32,121 nt of DNA from Acidimicrobiaceae bacterium (GCA_003169235.1 PMPX01000072.1:706-32826), one strand, 5' to 3'; shown: positions 1 to 10,612, numbered from the stretch's first letter. Notes: a model not told the origin generated them from the letters alone. A program made the numbers and translations.

Positions 1-76
1 TGCCTCGTCCACCCAGACTGCGTCCCGCCCCGCCGCGCGAACTGACGGAGCAGGCTCCGGACGCCATGCTGTACGG

Positions 77-2416
77 ATGGTCGCCGACCAAGATCTTCGG
101 GTGCACACGGGGACGATCGCCACGATTCAGCGCGCTGCCCTCGGCCTGTGCGCATGGGTCGTACTCATCGCCACATGCTGTCTCGCGTCCAACGGCGTGG
201 CGTCAGGATCGCCGGCACCGCTGCCGTTCCAGGGGCACGGATCGGTCGAGGAGGCCTACGCCCTCGGCGCCACTCCGGGCTCCCGCCTGACAGTCGTCAA
301 TGGGGCGGGGCACAAGGTGGGATCCGGAGTGGTCGACCGGCTCGGCAGCCTCATCGTGCGCAATCTCACGCCGGGTTCCGGGTACCGCTTCGACACAGGC
401 ACGGGCGCGAACCTGCGGACCACCGCGGCCTTCTCTGTTCTGTCCACGTCATCGACGCCCCGCGCGTCGTTCTACGCTTCCCAGCACCTTCACGCGGGCC
501 TCAACTACGTGCGGATGCGTGACGGGATCCTCCTCGCCGCCACCGTGCGCCTCCCTCCGGGCAAGACCCTGGCCGATGGTCCGTTTCCCACGGTGATCGA
601 GTACTCCGGCTACGCGGTGGCCGGTCCCCATAGCTTGATCGACGCGCTGGAGGGGAGTGACTCCTCGACCGACCCCTTGCTCCCCGACACCTCGACCGTG
701 GTCGGCTCTGTGGTCGCACCTCTTCTCGGCTTCGTCACCGTGAGCGTCCAGATGCGGGGAACCGGTTGCTCGGGCGGCGCCTTCGACCTGTTCGGCCTGC
801 CGTCGGACTACGACGGCTACGACATCGTGCAGACGGTTGGGGCCCAGCCCTGGGTTCTGCACCACAAGGTCGGCATGGTCGGGATCTCCTATTCGGGATT
901 CTCCCAGCTCGTGGTGGCGGGCACGGACCCTCCGGACCTGGCGGCCATCACTCCCCTCAGCCCCACCGACGACCTGTACTCGACCGGCTACCCCGGAGGG
1001 ATCTACAACGACGGCTTCGCCGCCGGGTGGATCGCACAACGTGTCTCGGACGCCGAGCCCGCGCCACAGGGCGGCCAGCCGTGGGCTGCAGCCGAGATCG
1101 CCACCGGGGACACGACGTGCCTGGCCGACCAGCGCCTTCACCTCCAGGCACAGAGCCTGGCCTCGCTGGTGAGACCGGACCTGGCCAGGGCCCCGTCGCT
1201 GTTCGACGAGCGTTCGCCCACGGTGTGGGCCTCGCACATCACGGTGCCCGTCTTCCTGGTCGGCGCGCTCGAAGACGAACAGGTGGGGCCCCAATGGCCC
1301 GCGCTGGTGACCGCGTTGCAGCGCGACAAGAACGTCTACGTCACGATGATGAACGGGACCCATACCGACTCTCTGGGGCCGGACACGATCTCGCGCTGGC
1401 TGGAGTTCCTCGACATCTACGTGGCGGGGCGCGTCCCCAGCCCGTCCCCGACCCTCAATTCGCTCGCACCTCTGCTGTACGCCAACCTCACGAATGGGGC
1501 GAAGTCCGCCCCATCTCCCGCCGTCCGCTTCACGACGGCGCCCTCGCTCGCTGCGGCCAGAGCAGCGTTCGCCAAGGACGATCCGCGCGTCCGGGTGCTC
1601 TTCGACAACGGGGGCGGCAACCTCGGGCCCGGAGCCCTTCAGCCGACGTACGAAGCCGGCTTCTCGACGTGGCCGCCCTCGGGGACCATCGTCGACTACG
1701 CCCTCGGCCCCGGGGGCACGCTCGAGACCGGTCACCCGACCACGGCGTCCACGGCGTCGTTCCGGCCCGACCCGACCGTCCGGCCGGCCGATGACCTGGC
1801 CTCCTCCGCCAACGCGTGGGCGGCCCAGCCGCCCTACGACTGGACCACCGTTCCGGCTGCCAACGGACTCGCGTTCGAGACCCCCGTCTTCACCAGGGCG
1901 ACGACGATCGTCGGTCCGGCAAGCCTCAATCTGATGCTGAAGTCGACGGCGCGGGTCACCGATCTGCAGGTGACCGTGACCGAGGTCCGTTCCGGAGGCT
2001 CGCAGGAGGAATACGTCACGTCCGGCTTCCTCCGCAGCAGCGACCGCACGTTGTCGTCCGCCTCGACTCCTCTCGACCCCGTGCCGACCTACCTGGCATC
2101 GGATCGTCGCGACCTGCCCGGCGGCCGGTTCACGCTCGTGCGCATCCCCGTGGACCCCATCGCCCACACCTTCCGCCCGGGCACCCGTCTCCGCATCGTC
2201 ATCTCCGCACCGGGCGGGGATCGCCCTTCATGGACCTTCGACACACCGACGACACACGGTTCGGTGGTCGACACCGTCGCCCTCAAGGGGGTCGGAGGCT
2301 CGTCACTGGTCGTCAACGAGGTCCAGGGCGTCGTACCGACCACCACATTGCCGGCGTGTGGCGCGTTGCGGGGCGAACCGTGTCGGGCCTACTCCCCTTT
2401 GAACAATCAGAGCTGA
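77..2416 (+). CDS. CocE/NonD-family (X-Pro dipeptidyl-peptidase S15-like) hydrolase, probably secreted
   Basis: 779-aa ORF with hydrophobic N-terminal signal-like segment; nucleophile-elbow motif GISYSG; C-terminal jelly-roll-like region (LRIVISAPGGDRPSWTFDT) as in S15/CocE proteins. Confidence 0.85.
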   Translation: MVADQDLRVHTGTIATIQRAALGLCAWVVLIATCCLASNGVASGSPAPLPFQGHGSVEEAYALGATPGSRLTVVNGAGHKVGSGVVDRLGSLIVRNLTPGSGYRFDTGTGANLRTTAAFSVLSTSSTPRASFYASQHLHAGLNYVRMRDGILLAATVRLPPGKTLADGPFPTVIEYSGYAVAGPHSLIDALEGSDSSTDPLLPDTSTVVGSVVAPLLGFVTVSVQMRGTGCSGGAFDLFGLPSDYDGYDIVQTVGAQPWVLHHKVGMVGISYSGFSQLVVAGTDPPDLAAITPLSPTDDLYSTGYPGGIYNDGFAAGWIAQRVSDAEPAPQGGQPWAAAEIATGDTTCLADQRLHLQAQSLASLVRPDLARAPSLFDERSPTVWASHITVPVFLVGALEDEQVGPQWPALVTALQRDKNVYVTMMNGTHTDSLGPDTISRWLEFLDIYVAGRVPSPSPTLNSLAPLLYANLTNGAKSAPSPAVRFTTAPSLAAARAAFAKDDPRVRVLFDNGGGNLGPGALQPTYEAGFSTWPPSGTIVDYALGPGGTLETGHPTTASTASFRPDPTVRPADDLASSANAWAAQPPYDWTTVPAANGLAFETPVFTRATTIVGPASLNLMLKSTARVTDLQVTVTEVRSGGSQEEYVTSGFLRSSDRTLSSASTPLDPVPTYLASDRRDLPGGRFTLVRIPVDPIAHTFRPGTRLRIVISAPGGDRPSWTFDTPTTHGSVVDTVALKGVGGSSLVVNEVQGVVPTTTLPACGALRGEPCRAYSPLNNQS

Positions 2417-2426
2417 GGCGCGCCGG

Positions 2427-4223
2427 TCAGGGCACCGTGACCTTTCGGGACGGCACGACGGCGTCGAGGATCCCGAGGTGCACCACCTGGTAGGAGATCC
2501 CGAGCTGCTGCAGGTGTTGCTCAAAGGTCTGCTCCGTGTACGGACCGGGGCCGGGCTGGGGGTTCAGGAACTCGGCTGAGGCCTGCGCGGTCTCACCGGG
2601 CGCGAAGAACAGCCAGGCGGGATCTGACGAGGCCGCCACCCCGGCGGCGATGCTCGCCGAGCGGCTGACGTCGAGCGAGGGATTCGGGCTCACGAGTGGA
2701 CGACCTCCGCTGAGGAAGTCCAGGTCGTACGCGGTCCAGTAGTCGCCGTAGGCATCCTCTATGTGGTGCGCCCGCATGAGGTCCACCGCCTGCTGCATGG
2801 GGGCGTCGCCGCTGCGCCAACCTGAGAAGAACGCGGGTGACGCCGGGATGCCCGTAGCGTGGGCCGCCGCAACGGTGAGGCACAGGGCGCCGAGGACGCC
2901 CAGCACCGCGAGGGCCAGCGGAACGGAAATCCTCCCCTGGAGCGGCGCGTGGCGGGACCGGCGGCGACGCGCACCCTGCGCCGCATCCGGCGGCGGTCGC
3001 TCCGCTGCCGTCGGCCATGAGACCTCCTGCGCCAGGACCGAGCCGCACAGGGCCACGATGAGGGCGGGCAGGTAGATCCCGTAGCGTCCGTCGATCCAGT
3101 AGCCCGTGCCCGGAGCAGCCGCGTACAGGAACGCGTAGCCCAGCACCCCGGTCGCCAGCGCGACCGGCACGAGCCGGCTCGCGTCACGGGCGAAGGCCCA
3201 GACGGCGCGCACCACCGCCCCGACCACGAGGACGAGCACGAGGACATAGAGCGTCTGACCGACCACGGGGCCACCGAGCCACGCTCCGCTCACCAGCGCG
3301 CGGACGCCGAGTTGCATCGGCAGCATGTAATGGAAGAACACCGACAGCTTCGTGCCGTAGGTCACGCTCCCGTTTGCCGGGAGCGCGCTCCGCTGCAGGG
3401 AGGAGAACCCCGTGTGCGCGTTGGCATACCACCAGGGCAACGATCCGAGGGCCGCTCCGAAGACAGCCAGCAGCAGAGGCGTACCCCGCGCCGGCCGGAC
3501 TGCACCGGCAACCTCGGAGGTCCGCGGGCCACGCCACCATGCGACGAGCAGCACCAGGCAGGGCAGTGCGAAGTACGCGATCTCCGGGGAGGCCCACCAC
3601 CCGAGGCCGAGGGCCAATCCCAACACCAGCCAGGCCAGGGCGCCGGCCCGGCGCTGGAAGGCCAGGATGCAGCACAGCACAGCGGTGAGCCCGCAGCACA
3701 GGGTGGCGAAGCGGAAGCCCCCCTCGCGGACCGACTGCCAGATCACGGCGTAGGGCCAGACCCACACGGTGGCGCCCGCGGCCAGGGCCACGATGCGGCT
3801 CTTCCCCGCCGCCTGTGTGACGCCGGCCACCAGGACCGCCGCGATCGCGGCGAGCACGGCCGGCGTGGCGTTGAGGGCAGGCTCACCGCCTCCACCGATC
3901 TTGAGTCCCAGGGCGACGAGGTACGGCTCCAGTCCCCCGTAGTGCTGACCCCAGTAGAAGGCCGAAAAATGGCCCGAGTCGATGGCGCGGGCCATGATGC
4001 CGACGATGGCCTCGTCGCCCCAGATGGGGAGGTGCACCAGCAGCCAGACGTGCAGCAGCACCCCGTACACCACGGCCAGCCCTGCTGCCACGAGCACGGC
4101 GATCTCACCGGGGCCCCGGCGCCGTCCCTCGGGAGGCGCCGGGCTTGTCACCGTCGGCGCCAGCTCCTCGACGTCGGGGTCACGTGTCAGGACGGCCTCG
4201 GAGGCACCCCCTTCGGGGATCAC
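2427..4223 (-). CDS. Polytopic membrane protein, ArnT/PMT-like (GT39/GT83-type) glycosyltransferase-like
   Basis: 598-aa ORF with many hydrophobic segments; N-terminal loop 'IWGDEAIVGIMARAI...YWGQHYGGLEPYLVALGLK' resembles the acidic first periplasmic loop of GT-C glycosyltransferases. Confidence 0.65.
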   Translation of the reverse strand: MIPEGGASEAVLTRDPDVEELAPTVTSPAPPEGRRRGPGEIAVLVAAGLAVVYGVLLHVWLLVHLPIWGDEAIVGIMARAIDSGHFSAFYWGQHYGGLEPYLVALGLKIGGGGEPALNATPAVLAAIAAVLVAGVTQAAGKSRIVALAAGATVWVWPYAVIWQSVREGGFRFATLCCGLTAVLCCILAFQRRAGALAWLVLGLALGLGWWASPEIAYFALPCLVLLVAWWRGPRTSEVAGAVRPARGTPLLLAVFGAALGSLPWWYANAHTGFSSLQRSALPANGSVTYGTKLSVFFHYMLPMQLGVRALVSGAWLGGPVVGQTLYVLVLVLVVGAVVRAVWAFARDASRLVPVALATGVLGYAFLYAAAPGTGYWIDGRYGIYLPALIVALCGSVLAQEVSWPTAAERPPPDAAQGARRRRSRHAPLQGRISVPLALAVLGVLGALCLTVAAAHATGIPASPAFFSGWRSGDAPMQQAVDLMRAHHIEDAYGDYWTAYDLDFLSGGRPLVSPNPSLDVSRSASIAAGVAASSDPAWLFFAPGETAQASAEFLNPQPGPGPYTEQTFEQHLQQLGISYQVVHLGILDAVVPSRKVTVP

Positions 4224-4299
4224 GCGATCACAGGTTCACAGCAGGGCGTGCGTGCCGCCGAAGGATCGAGGCCCCTGCCTCGGTCCGTGACGCTCACGC

Positions 4300-5907
4300 T
4301 CACCCGCCGGGCTGGTACACGCCGAACTCGGCGCGCAAGACGTCGGCCACCTCGCCGAGGGTGGCCATCGCCTTGAGCGCAGCCTTCATCGGCACGAGCA
4401 GGTTGCCCTCCCCCTTCGCGGTCTCGGCCACGTCGGCCAGTGCCCGGTCCACCACGGCCTGGTCGCGTGCCCCGCGCACCGACGTGGTGCGGTCGATCTG
4501 AAGCTGCTGGAGCGTCACGTCGATCGGGAAGACCTCCGTGTGCTCCTCCTCGGCGTCGGTGAAGCGATTGACGCCGACCACGACCTTCTCACCGTCGTCG
4601 ACCGCCTTGGCGAAGCTGTAGGCGGCCGACTCGATCTCCTCCTGCATGAACCTGGCTTCAATGGCGGCCACGGCTCCCCCCAGCTGCTCGATCCGCTCGA
4701 GGTAGTCGTTGGCCGCCGCCTCCACCTCGTCGGTCAGCGATTCCACGAAGTACGAACCCGCGAGCGGGTCGACGGTGTCGGCCACGCCGGATTCGAACCC
4801 GACGATCTGCTGCGTCCGCAGGGCGATCTTGGCCGCCCTGGTCGTGGGCAGCCCGAGCGCCTCGTCGAAGCCGTTCGTGTGCAGGCTCTGCGTCCCGCCC
4901 AGCGCGGCGGCCAGGCTCTGGACGGTCACCCGGACGATGTTGTTCTCCGGCTGCTGCGCCGTCAGGGTGGATCCGCCCGTCTGCGTGTGGAACCGCAGCA
5001 TCTTGGAGCGCTCGTCCTTCGCTCCGAAGCGCTCGGTCATGATGCGGGCCCACATGCGACGGGCCGCTCGGTACTTGGCGATCTCCTCGAACAGGTTGTT
5101 GTGCGCGTTCCAGAAGAACGAGAGCCGGGGGGCGAACGCGTCGATGTCCATCCCGGCCGCAATGGCCGCTTCGACGTACGCGATGCCGTTGGCGAGCGTG
5201 AAGGCGATCTCCTGGACCGCGGTCGAGCCGGCCTCACGGATGTGGTAGCCGGAGATGGAGATGGTGTTCCAGTTGGGAAGGTTGGCGGCGCAGTAGGCGA
5301 ACGTGTCGACGATGAGACGCATGGAGGGTCGCGGCGGGTAGATGTAGGTTCCCCGCGCGATGTACTCCTTCAGGATGTCGTTCTGAATGGTGCCGCGGAT
5401 CTTCTCCCCCGGCACTCCCTGCTCCTCGGCCACCAGTTGGTACAGCAGCAGCAGGATGGCCCCGGTCGCGTTGATCGTCATGGACGTCGTGACCTTGTCC
5501 ATCGGAAGGTCGGCCATGAGAAGCCGCATGTCGGCCAGCGAGTCGATGGCCACCCCCACCTTGCCCACCTCGCCCTCGGCGCGAGGGTGGTCCGAGTCGT
5601 AGCCCATCTGCGTCGGGAGGTCGAAGGCGCACGACAGGCCCGTCTGACCGGCGTCGAGAAGGAACTTGAAGCGTTGGTTCGTCGCCTCGGCCGAGCCGAA
5701 CCCGGCGTACTGGCGCATGGTCCACAACTTCGATCGGTACATCCCGGGATGGACCCCGCGGGTGTAGGGAAACGATCCCGGCTCCCCCAGCCGGGCGTCG
5801 GCGTCCCAGCCCTCCAGGTCGCCGGCGCGGTAGACGGGGTGGATCACGATGCCCGAGTCGGTGCGGCGCTCGGGGCTGCCCTGGGGGTCCTTCTTCTCCT
5901 GTGTCAC
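4300..5907 (-). CDS. Methylmalonyl-CoA mutase large (alpha) subunit, without cobalamin-binding domain
   Basis: 535 aa; strong family motifs [101 protein letters not shown] ends before any DxHxxG B12-binding domain. GTG start. Confidence 0.93.
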   Translation of the reverse strand: MTQEKKDPQGSPERRTDSGIVIHPVYRAGDLEGWDADARLGEPGSFPYTRGVHPGMYRSKLWTMRQYAGFGSAEATNQRFKFLLDAGQTGLSCAFDLPTQMGYDSDHPRAEGEVGKVGVAIDSLADMRLLMADLPMDKVTTSMTINATGAILLLLYQLVAEEQGVPGEKIRGTIQNDILKEYIARGTYIYPPRPSMRLIVDTFAYCAANLPNWNTISISGYHIREAGSTAVQEIAFTLANGIAYVEAAIAAGMDIDAFAPRLSFFWNAHNNLFEEIAKYRAARRMWARIMTERFGAKDERSKMLRFHTQTGGSTLTAQQPENNIVRVTVQSLAAALGGTQSLHTNGFDEALGLPTTRAAKIALRTQQIVGFESGVADTVDPLAGSYFVESLTDEVEAAANDYLERIEQLGGAVAAIEARFMQEEIESAAYSFAKAVDDGEKVVVGVNRFTDAEEEHTEVFPIDVTLQQLQIDRTTSVRGARDQAVVDRALADVAETAKGEGNLLVPMKAALKAMATLGEVADVLRAEFGVYQPGG

Positions 5908-5982
5908 GGCCCACAGGCTAGGGAGATCCGGACCCGAGGGGAAAACGGGGCCGGCGCGTGCCGGGCGGGCAGACTACGGGCC

Positions 5983-6435
5983 ATGGACGACGCCCCCGGA
6001 CCCCACTTCTCGCACTTCGGCATCTGCGTGAGCGACCTGGACCGGTCGCTCGCCTTCTACTGCGGGGCCCTCGGCTTCGAGAAGGCCGAGTCACATGCCA
6101 TCGGGACCGAGTTCGCCCGGCTCATGGACCTGCCCGACGTCGCGGTGACCTCGCAGTTCGTCAGGCGGGGCCCGACCGCCATAGAGCTCCTCGCCTTCAG
6201 CGAGCCCACCCCGTTCGGCGAGCGTGAGCGCCGGGCCGTCAACCAGCTCGGGCTGACCCACCTCTCCTTCCGGGTGCGGGACGTCGCGGCCACGGCGGCC
6301 CGGATCGTCGAGCTCGGGGGTGCGGTGGTCGAATCGAGCCGGACCATCCTCGACTTCGATGGCACGGCGCTCGAGTTCGTCTATTGCACGGATCCCGACG
6401 GGGTCCGGGTCGAGCTCATGGATCTCAGCGGCTGA
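5983..6435 (+). CDS. VOC (glyoxalase/bleomycin resistance/dioxygenase superfamily) protein
   Basis: 150 aa from ATG at 5983; paired beta-alpha-beta modules with HFSHFGICVSDLDRSLAFYCGALGF ... LGLTHLSFRVRDV ... DPDGVRVELMD. Confidence 0.85.
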   Translation: MDDAPGPHFSHFGICVSDLDRSLAFYCGALGFEKAESHAIGTEFARLMDLPDVAVTSQFVRRGPTAIELLAFSEPTPFGERERRAVNQLGLTHLSFRVRDVAATAARIVELGGAVVESSRTILDFDGTALEFVYCTDPDGVRVELMDLSG

Positions 6436-6460
6436 CCCCGCCGGGACCCGGCCCCGGCAC

Positions 6461-7354
6461 TCAGACCTGTGACTCGGTGAGTGCCTGCGCGTCGAGCTCG
6501 CGGTCGACGCGGACGGCCCTGCGCTCGTCCATGTGCATCCAGCGCAGCGCCACGGGGATCATCGGCCACAGCATGAGGGTGTCGCCGACGACCCACATGA
6601 TGTCGCCGCCCGTGTGGAGGTCGACCACGTAGGACGGGCCCCAGGTCCGGTGGGTGGCGAAGTAGGCGGGGAACATCTCCTTGGTGGCGCCGGCCAACGA
6701 GAGCCCGGTGAAGGTGTCGATCGGTATCGCCATGAACAGGTAGAAGAACTGCAGTGCAGGATGCAGGCGGTAGCAGTTCGGGTCGTTCCCGAAGATCTGG
6801 CGCCAGAACAGGTAGCCCACGAGCAGGAACACCAGGTGCTCGGCGTTGTGGACGCTCTCGTGGGTGAGCGTGTAGTTGTACCAGACGGTGAGATGGCTGA
6901 CCGGGATCACGACGGCGTAGACCACGAAGGCGACGACGGGGTGGCCGAGGAACTTGGCCACCCGCGAGCGCAGGACCTCGCTGACGACGATGTGGGCTGT
7001 GCCGGTCGTGGAGCGCCACGTCAGCTCCAAGGGGGAGGCGATGGCGAACAGCGGAGCGGCCACCATGATCAGCAGGAGGTGCTGGACCATGTGGTCCCAG
7101 AACAGCTCACCGTCGTAGACGCCGACGAAGCTGAAGATGGCCACGCCCGTGGTCACCAGGGCACCGATCCACGCCACCGTCTTGCCGATCGACCACGGGT
7201 GCCGCGGGTGCAGGGCGTTGTTGCGCCGGACACCCCAGAGATAGAGGGCGAGGGCGGCGAGGATCATCGCCACGGGAACGAAGTCGAATTGCGTCGAGAG
7301 GAGCTGCGAGCCTCGCAACGGCGGAAGCCCGGCGTCGTAGAGCGCGGCGATCAC
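6461..7354 (-). CDS. Cytochrome c oxidase assembly factor CtaG-like (caa3_CtaG) membrane protein
   Basis: 297-aa polytopic protein with DHMVQHLLLIMVAAPLFAIASP and LTHESVHNAEHLVFLLVGYLFWRQI typical of the CtaG family. Confidence 0.82.
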   Translation of the reverse strand: MIAALYDAGLPPLRGSQLLSTQFDFVPVAMILAALALYLWGVRRNNALHPRHPWSIGKTVAWIGALVTTGVAIFSFVGVYDGELFWDHMVQHLLLIMVAAPLFAIASPLELTWRSTTGTAHIVVSEVLRSRVAKFLGHPVVAFVVYAVVIPVSHLTVWYNYTLTHESVHNAEHLVFLLVGYLFWRQIFGNDPNCYRLHPALQFFYLFMAIPIDTFTGLSLAGATKEMFPAYFATHRTWGPSYVVDLHTGGDIMWVVGDTLMLWPMIPVALRWMHMDERRAVRVDRELDAQALTESQV

Positions 7355-7375
7355 CTCAAGACGGTACCGCCGGGC

Positions 7376-8383
7376 TCAGCCGTGCTGCCAAATGCGCTCG
7401 CGGATGCCCCGCTTGCCGTAGAGGGCGGCCGCATCGAGGCGGGCCAGCTCCTCGTCGAGCATGCGCCAGCCCACGGCCCCGGCGTTCTGCTCGGCCTGGT
7501 CCCGGTTCTTGGCCCCCGGGATGGGCACGGCTCCTTTGGCGACGAGCCAGGCCAATGCGACCTGGCTCGGGGTGCGGCCACCGTGCGCCTCGCCGATGCG
7601 GCGCAGCTCGGCCACCACCGTGTCGACCTCGGCCATGGGATGGGCCCCGAACGTGCGGCCCTTCGGGGGCGGGTTGGAAGCTGAGTACTTTCCGCTCAGA
7701 CGGCCCTGCCCGAGGGGCGAGTACGCGAGCGGAACGACGCCGAGCTCCCGGCAGCAGTCGAGGAGCCCGACGCGCTGCGGCATGGTGCGCAGCAGCGAGA
7801 ACTCCACCTGGTTGCTCGCCAACCGCAGGCCCCGGCGGCGCAGTGCGCCGTCGATGGCGCGGGTCTCCTTGGCCGAGTAGTTGGACACGCCGACGGCCTT
7901 GACCAGACCCTCGGCGTGCGCGGCCGCGAGCGCCTCGGCCATGGCGTCGTGCGAACGCAGGGAGATGGGACCGTGGATCTGGTAGAGGTCGATGGACCCG
8001 ATGCCGAGCCGCTCCAGGGAGCCGCGGGCCGCGGCGAGCAGTGCCGAGTGGACGTTCACCTTCCATGGGCTCGGCATGAATTTGGTGGCGACGACCACCC
8101 GCTCCCGGCTGCCGGGATCGGCTGCGAGCAGGCGCCCGATGATGCGCTCGCTCTCACCACCCCCGTAGATCTCGGCCGTATCGAAGAGCACGATGCCGGC
8201 CTCGATGCTCGCCTCCCAGGCCTCGCGGATGGACGACTCGGTCAGCGACTGGTCGTAGCCGCCCATGCCCCACGTGCCCTTGTCGCCCCAGGCCCAGGTG
8301 CCCACACCCAGGGGCGGGATGGAGACGTCCGAACCGGCCAGCGGAATGCGGTCGCTCGCCTGGGGCACCACCGGGTCGCTCAC
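7376..8383 (-). CDS. Aldo/keto reductase
   Basis: GTG start at 8383 (VSDPVVPQASDRIPL...); LFDTAEIYGGGESERIIGRLL, VVVATKF, LYQIHGP, VKAVGVSNYS, VPLAYSPLGQGRLSGKY, VPIPGAKNRDQAEQN motifs. The longer track ORF (to 9184) reads out of frame through the upstream gene. Confidence 0.92.
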   Translation of the reverse strand: MSDPVVPQASDRIPLAGSDVSIPPLGVGTWAWGDKGTWGMGGYDQSLTESSIREAWEASIEAGIVLFDTAEIYGGGESERIIGRLLAADPGSRERVVVATKFMPSPWKVNVHSALLAAARGSLERLGIGSIDLYQIHGPISLRSHDAMAEALAAAHAEGLVKAVGVSNYSAKETRAIDGALRRRGLRLASNQVEFSLLRTMPQRVGLLDCCRELGVVPLAYSPLGQGRLSGKYSASNPPPKGRTFGAHPMAEVDTVVAELRRIGEAHGGRTPSQVALAWLVAKGAVPIPGAKNRDQAEQNAGAVGWRMLDEELARLDAAALYGKRGIRERIWQHG

Positions 8384-9237
8384 GAGGGGCCCGCCCACGC
8401 CAGGTGGGCCCCGACGGCGGCACGCCAGTCGGCGGGATGCGTCAGCTGCGGGGAGTGGTAGGCGCCGGCGATGACGGACAGCCTGCCATCGGCCACCGCT
8501 GCCGCCAGCTCGGCGGCCTGGTCGACGAGCGGGTGGTCGTGCTCCCCCACGATCACCGTCGTGGGGCACGTGATGGACGACAGCGCGGCGCGGCGCGACG
8601 TCCGCCCGTCGACGTCCTCGGCCATGAGCTCCGTGCCCAGACTCTTGACGGCGTAGGGGTCCATGCCGACGAAGATGGCATCCTTCTTCTCCTGCCACGT
8701 CGCGGGGACGGCCGCCGCGATCAGCGCGTCCTCGGGGCCGCCGAGGCTCAACGCGCCCGGCATGCCCCGCGACGGGTCGAAGTCGTCCATGAAGGTACGG
8801 GCGAGCGTGGCGAGCTCGTCGTTGTCGGGCATGAACGACCAGGCGCTGGTGTCCATCAGGATCAGTGAGTGCACGAGGTCGGGCCGGCGCAGGGCCACGC
8901 CCATCACGACCCTGCCACCCATGGAGTGGCCCAGCAGATCGACCGGCCCGCCACTCACCGTGTCGAGGAATGCGATCAGGTCCGCGGTCAGCTGGTCGAT
9001 GGTGTAGTCCTCGATCACGCCCGTCCTCGTCGAGTGCCCGTGGCCGCGCTGGTCGAGCGTGACCACGCGGCGGCGGGCGGCCAGGGCGTCGACCTCGAGC
9101 GCGAAGTCGTGCGACGCACCGGTGAAGCCGTGGACGAGGACGAGCGCGGGCGCCGTCCCGAAGCCGGCCCCCCGTTCCGACCATGCGAGCTCCACGCCGT
9201 TGACCCGCAGCCTGTTGTCCCCGGCGGTCTCGTTCAT
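8380..9237 (-). CDS. Alpha/beta hydrolase
   Basis: 285 aa; LVLVHGFTGASHDF, DQRGHGHS, LLGHSMGGRV nucleophile elbow; 4-bp GTGA overlap with the downstream aldo/keto reductase. Confidence 0.9.
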   Translation of the reverse strand: MNETAGDNRLRVNGVELAWSERGAGFGTAPALVLVHGFTGASHDFALEVDALAARRRVVTLDQRGHGHSTRTGVIEDYTIDQLTADLIAFLDTVSGGPVDLLGHSMGGRVVMGVALRRPDLVHSLILMDTSAWSFMPDNDELATLARTFMDDFDPSRGMPGALSLGGPEDALIAAAVPATWQEKKDAIFVGMDPYAVKSLGTELMAEDVDGRTSRRAALSSITCPTTVIVGEHDHPLVDQAAELAAAVADGRLSVIAGAYHSPQLTHPADWRAAVGAHLAWAGPS

Positions 9238-9287
9238 GGCATATGTCTACCTGCTGGGGTCGCTCTCCCTCTGTGACCTGGGATCCG

Positions 9288-10526
9288 TCAACCCGAGTCG
9301 ACTGAGAGCGTCTGGACCGCCGTGGGTGACGCGGGCGAGCTCTCGGTCTGCACGGTCGCCACGGGTGCGCCCGGGGTCGCCGCCACGTTGGTGCACGTGC
9401 GGGCCTGGTTCCAGGCCGCCAGCGCCGCGGTGGCGGCGTCGCCGGCCAGGGGCTGGGGCAGGTCGTCGACGATCTCGGCGGGGCGCCAGGTGACCTGGTC
9501 GATGTGCCGGCCCGTGGCGGAGATCACCAGTGAGCCGCTGGCGTTCTCGGGCGGCGAGTTGTCGTAGAAGGCGAAGTTGCCGAGCCCGTAGTCGACGTAG
9601 GCGCTGCCGAGGTAGCCACCCCCGAGGAGGACGTGCGTGCCCGAGCCGATCACGATGTCGGCGCCGGCCTTCACCAGTTGCTGGGCCAGAGGCTCCTGCT
9701 GCGGGTCCGGGCAGGCCTGGGTCTCCGTGCCCCAGTGGACGTAGACGATCACGGTGTCAGCGGTGCGACGCACCTGTTGCACCTCGCGCACGAGCTCGGT
9801 CGGGTCGATGGCCGAGGCGACGCCGGGTTGGGTGGCGGTGGCGGTCCAGGTGCTCATCAGGTTGTCGGCGATGACCTGTGTCGCCGTGATGACTGCGATG
9901 CGTTGCCCGTCGATGGTGATGCGATACGGGGCAAACGCTTGGGCGGCCGTGTTGCCGATGCCGACGATCGGGTAGCTGGCCTGTTGCGCGATGGTCAGGT
10001 TCTGAGAGAGCCCCTGCGGGCCGCAGTCCAGACCATGGTCGTTGGCCTCCGTGGCCAGCGAGATGGAGGCGCTCTTGAGAGCCGTGACGGCCGACGCGGG
10101 TGCGTCGAAGATGTACGGCTTGGACTGAGGCTCGGGGCAGGTGCCGTCCGTGACCGCGGTCTCCAGGTTGACCATGCGCAGCTGTGCGCCGGAGAAGAGC
10201 TGGGGGATGGTCGTGCCCAGTGCGGTGGCGGGATTCTTGGCGAGGTTCTCGCCGACGACCCCGGCGAAATGCACGTCCCCGCCGAATCCGAGGGTCACCG
10301 TCTTGCCGTTGCCCTTCCAGTCCGGGTTGAGCGGCGACCGCCTCGGGAAGTGCTCGGCGGCGACCGTGGCGTGGTGGCCGGGCGCGGTCGAGGTGGTGGA
10401 GCTCCCCGACGTGCCCGAGTTGCCACCGCCACCCGAGAAGAAGGCGAAGTAGATCAGGAGGAGCAGGACGAGCACGCCCCCGACGGCGAATTGCCGGCGC
10501 CGGCGCATGACCCTTCGTGAGACCAC
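9288..10526 (-). CDS. CapA family protein (PGA_cap metallophosphatase-like), N-terminal membrane anchor
   Basis: VTLGFGGDVHFAG, MVNLETAVT, ATEANDHGLDCGPQG, VIVYVHWGTE, ADIVIGSGTHVLLG motifs of the CapA/PGA_cap family; N-terminal TM segment. Confidence 0.87.
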   Translation of the reverse strand: MVSRRVMRRRRQFAVGGVLVLLLLIYFAFFSGGGGNSGTSGSSTTSTAPGHHATVAAEHFPRRSPLNPDWKGNGKTVTLGFGGDVHFAGVVGENLAKNPATALGTTIPQLFSGAQLRMVNLETAVTDGTCPEPQSKPYIFDAPASAVTALKSASISLATEANDHGLDCGPQGLSQNLTIAQQASYPIVGIGNTAAQAFAPYRITIDGQRIAVITATQVIADNLMSTWTATATQPGVASAIDPTELVREVQQVRRTADTVIVYVHWGTETQACPDPQQEPLAQQLVKAGADIVIGSGTHVLLGGGYLGSAYVDYGLGNFAFYDNSPPENASGSLVISATGRHIDQVTWRPAEIVDDLPQPLAGDAATAALAAWNQARTCTNVAATPGAPVATVQTESSPASPTAVQTLSVDSG

Positions 10527-10612
10527 GACGGCACTATGTCACACGTTGGGATGCCGCCCCCGGGCGGGTGCGGCGCTGACCAGCCGTTTCGCGCGGTTGG
10601 CGCGTGGCCGGG

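Noticed and set aside
449-2167. 572-aa minus-strand ORF antisense to the CocE-like gene
   Set aside because: Shadow ORF typical of high-GC DNA; Arg/Gly/Val/His-rich translation without recognisable motifs, while the plus-strand frame has clear hydrolase motifs.
3312-4376. 354-aa plus-strand ORF antisense to the membrane glycosyltransferase-like gene
   Set aside because: Arg/Gly/Gln/His-rich shadow ORF with no domain signal; minus-strand gene has coherent TM topology.
4540-5982. Upstream extension of the VOC ORF through the mutase gene
   Set aside because: Antisense shadow of a highly conserved mutase; family N-terminus of the VOC protein begins at ATG 5983.
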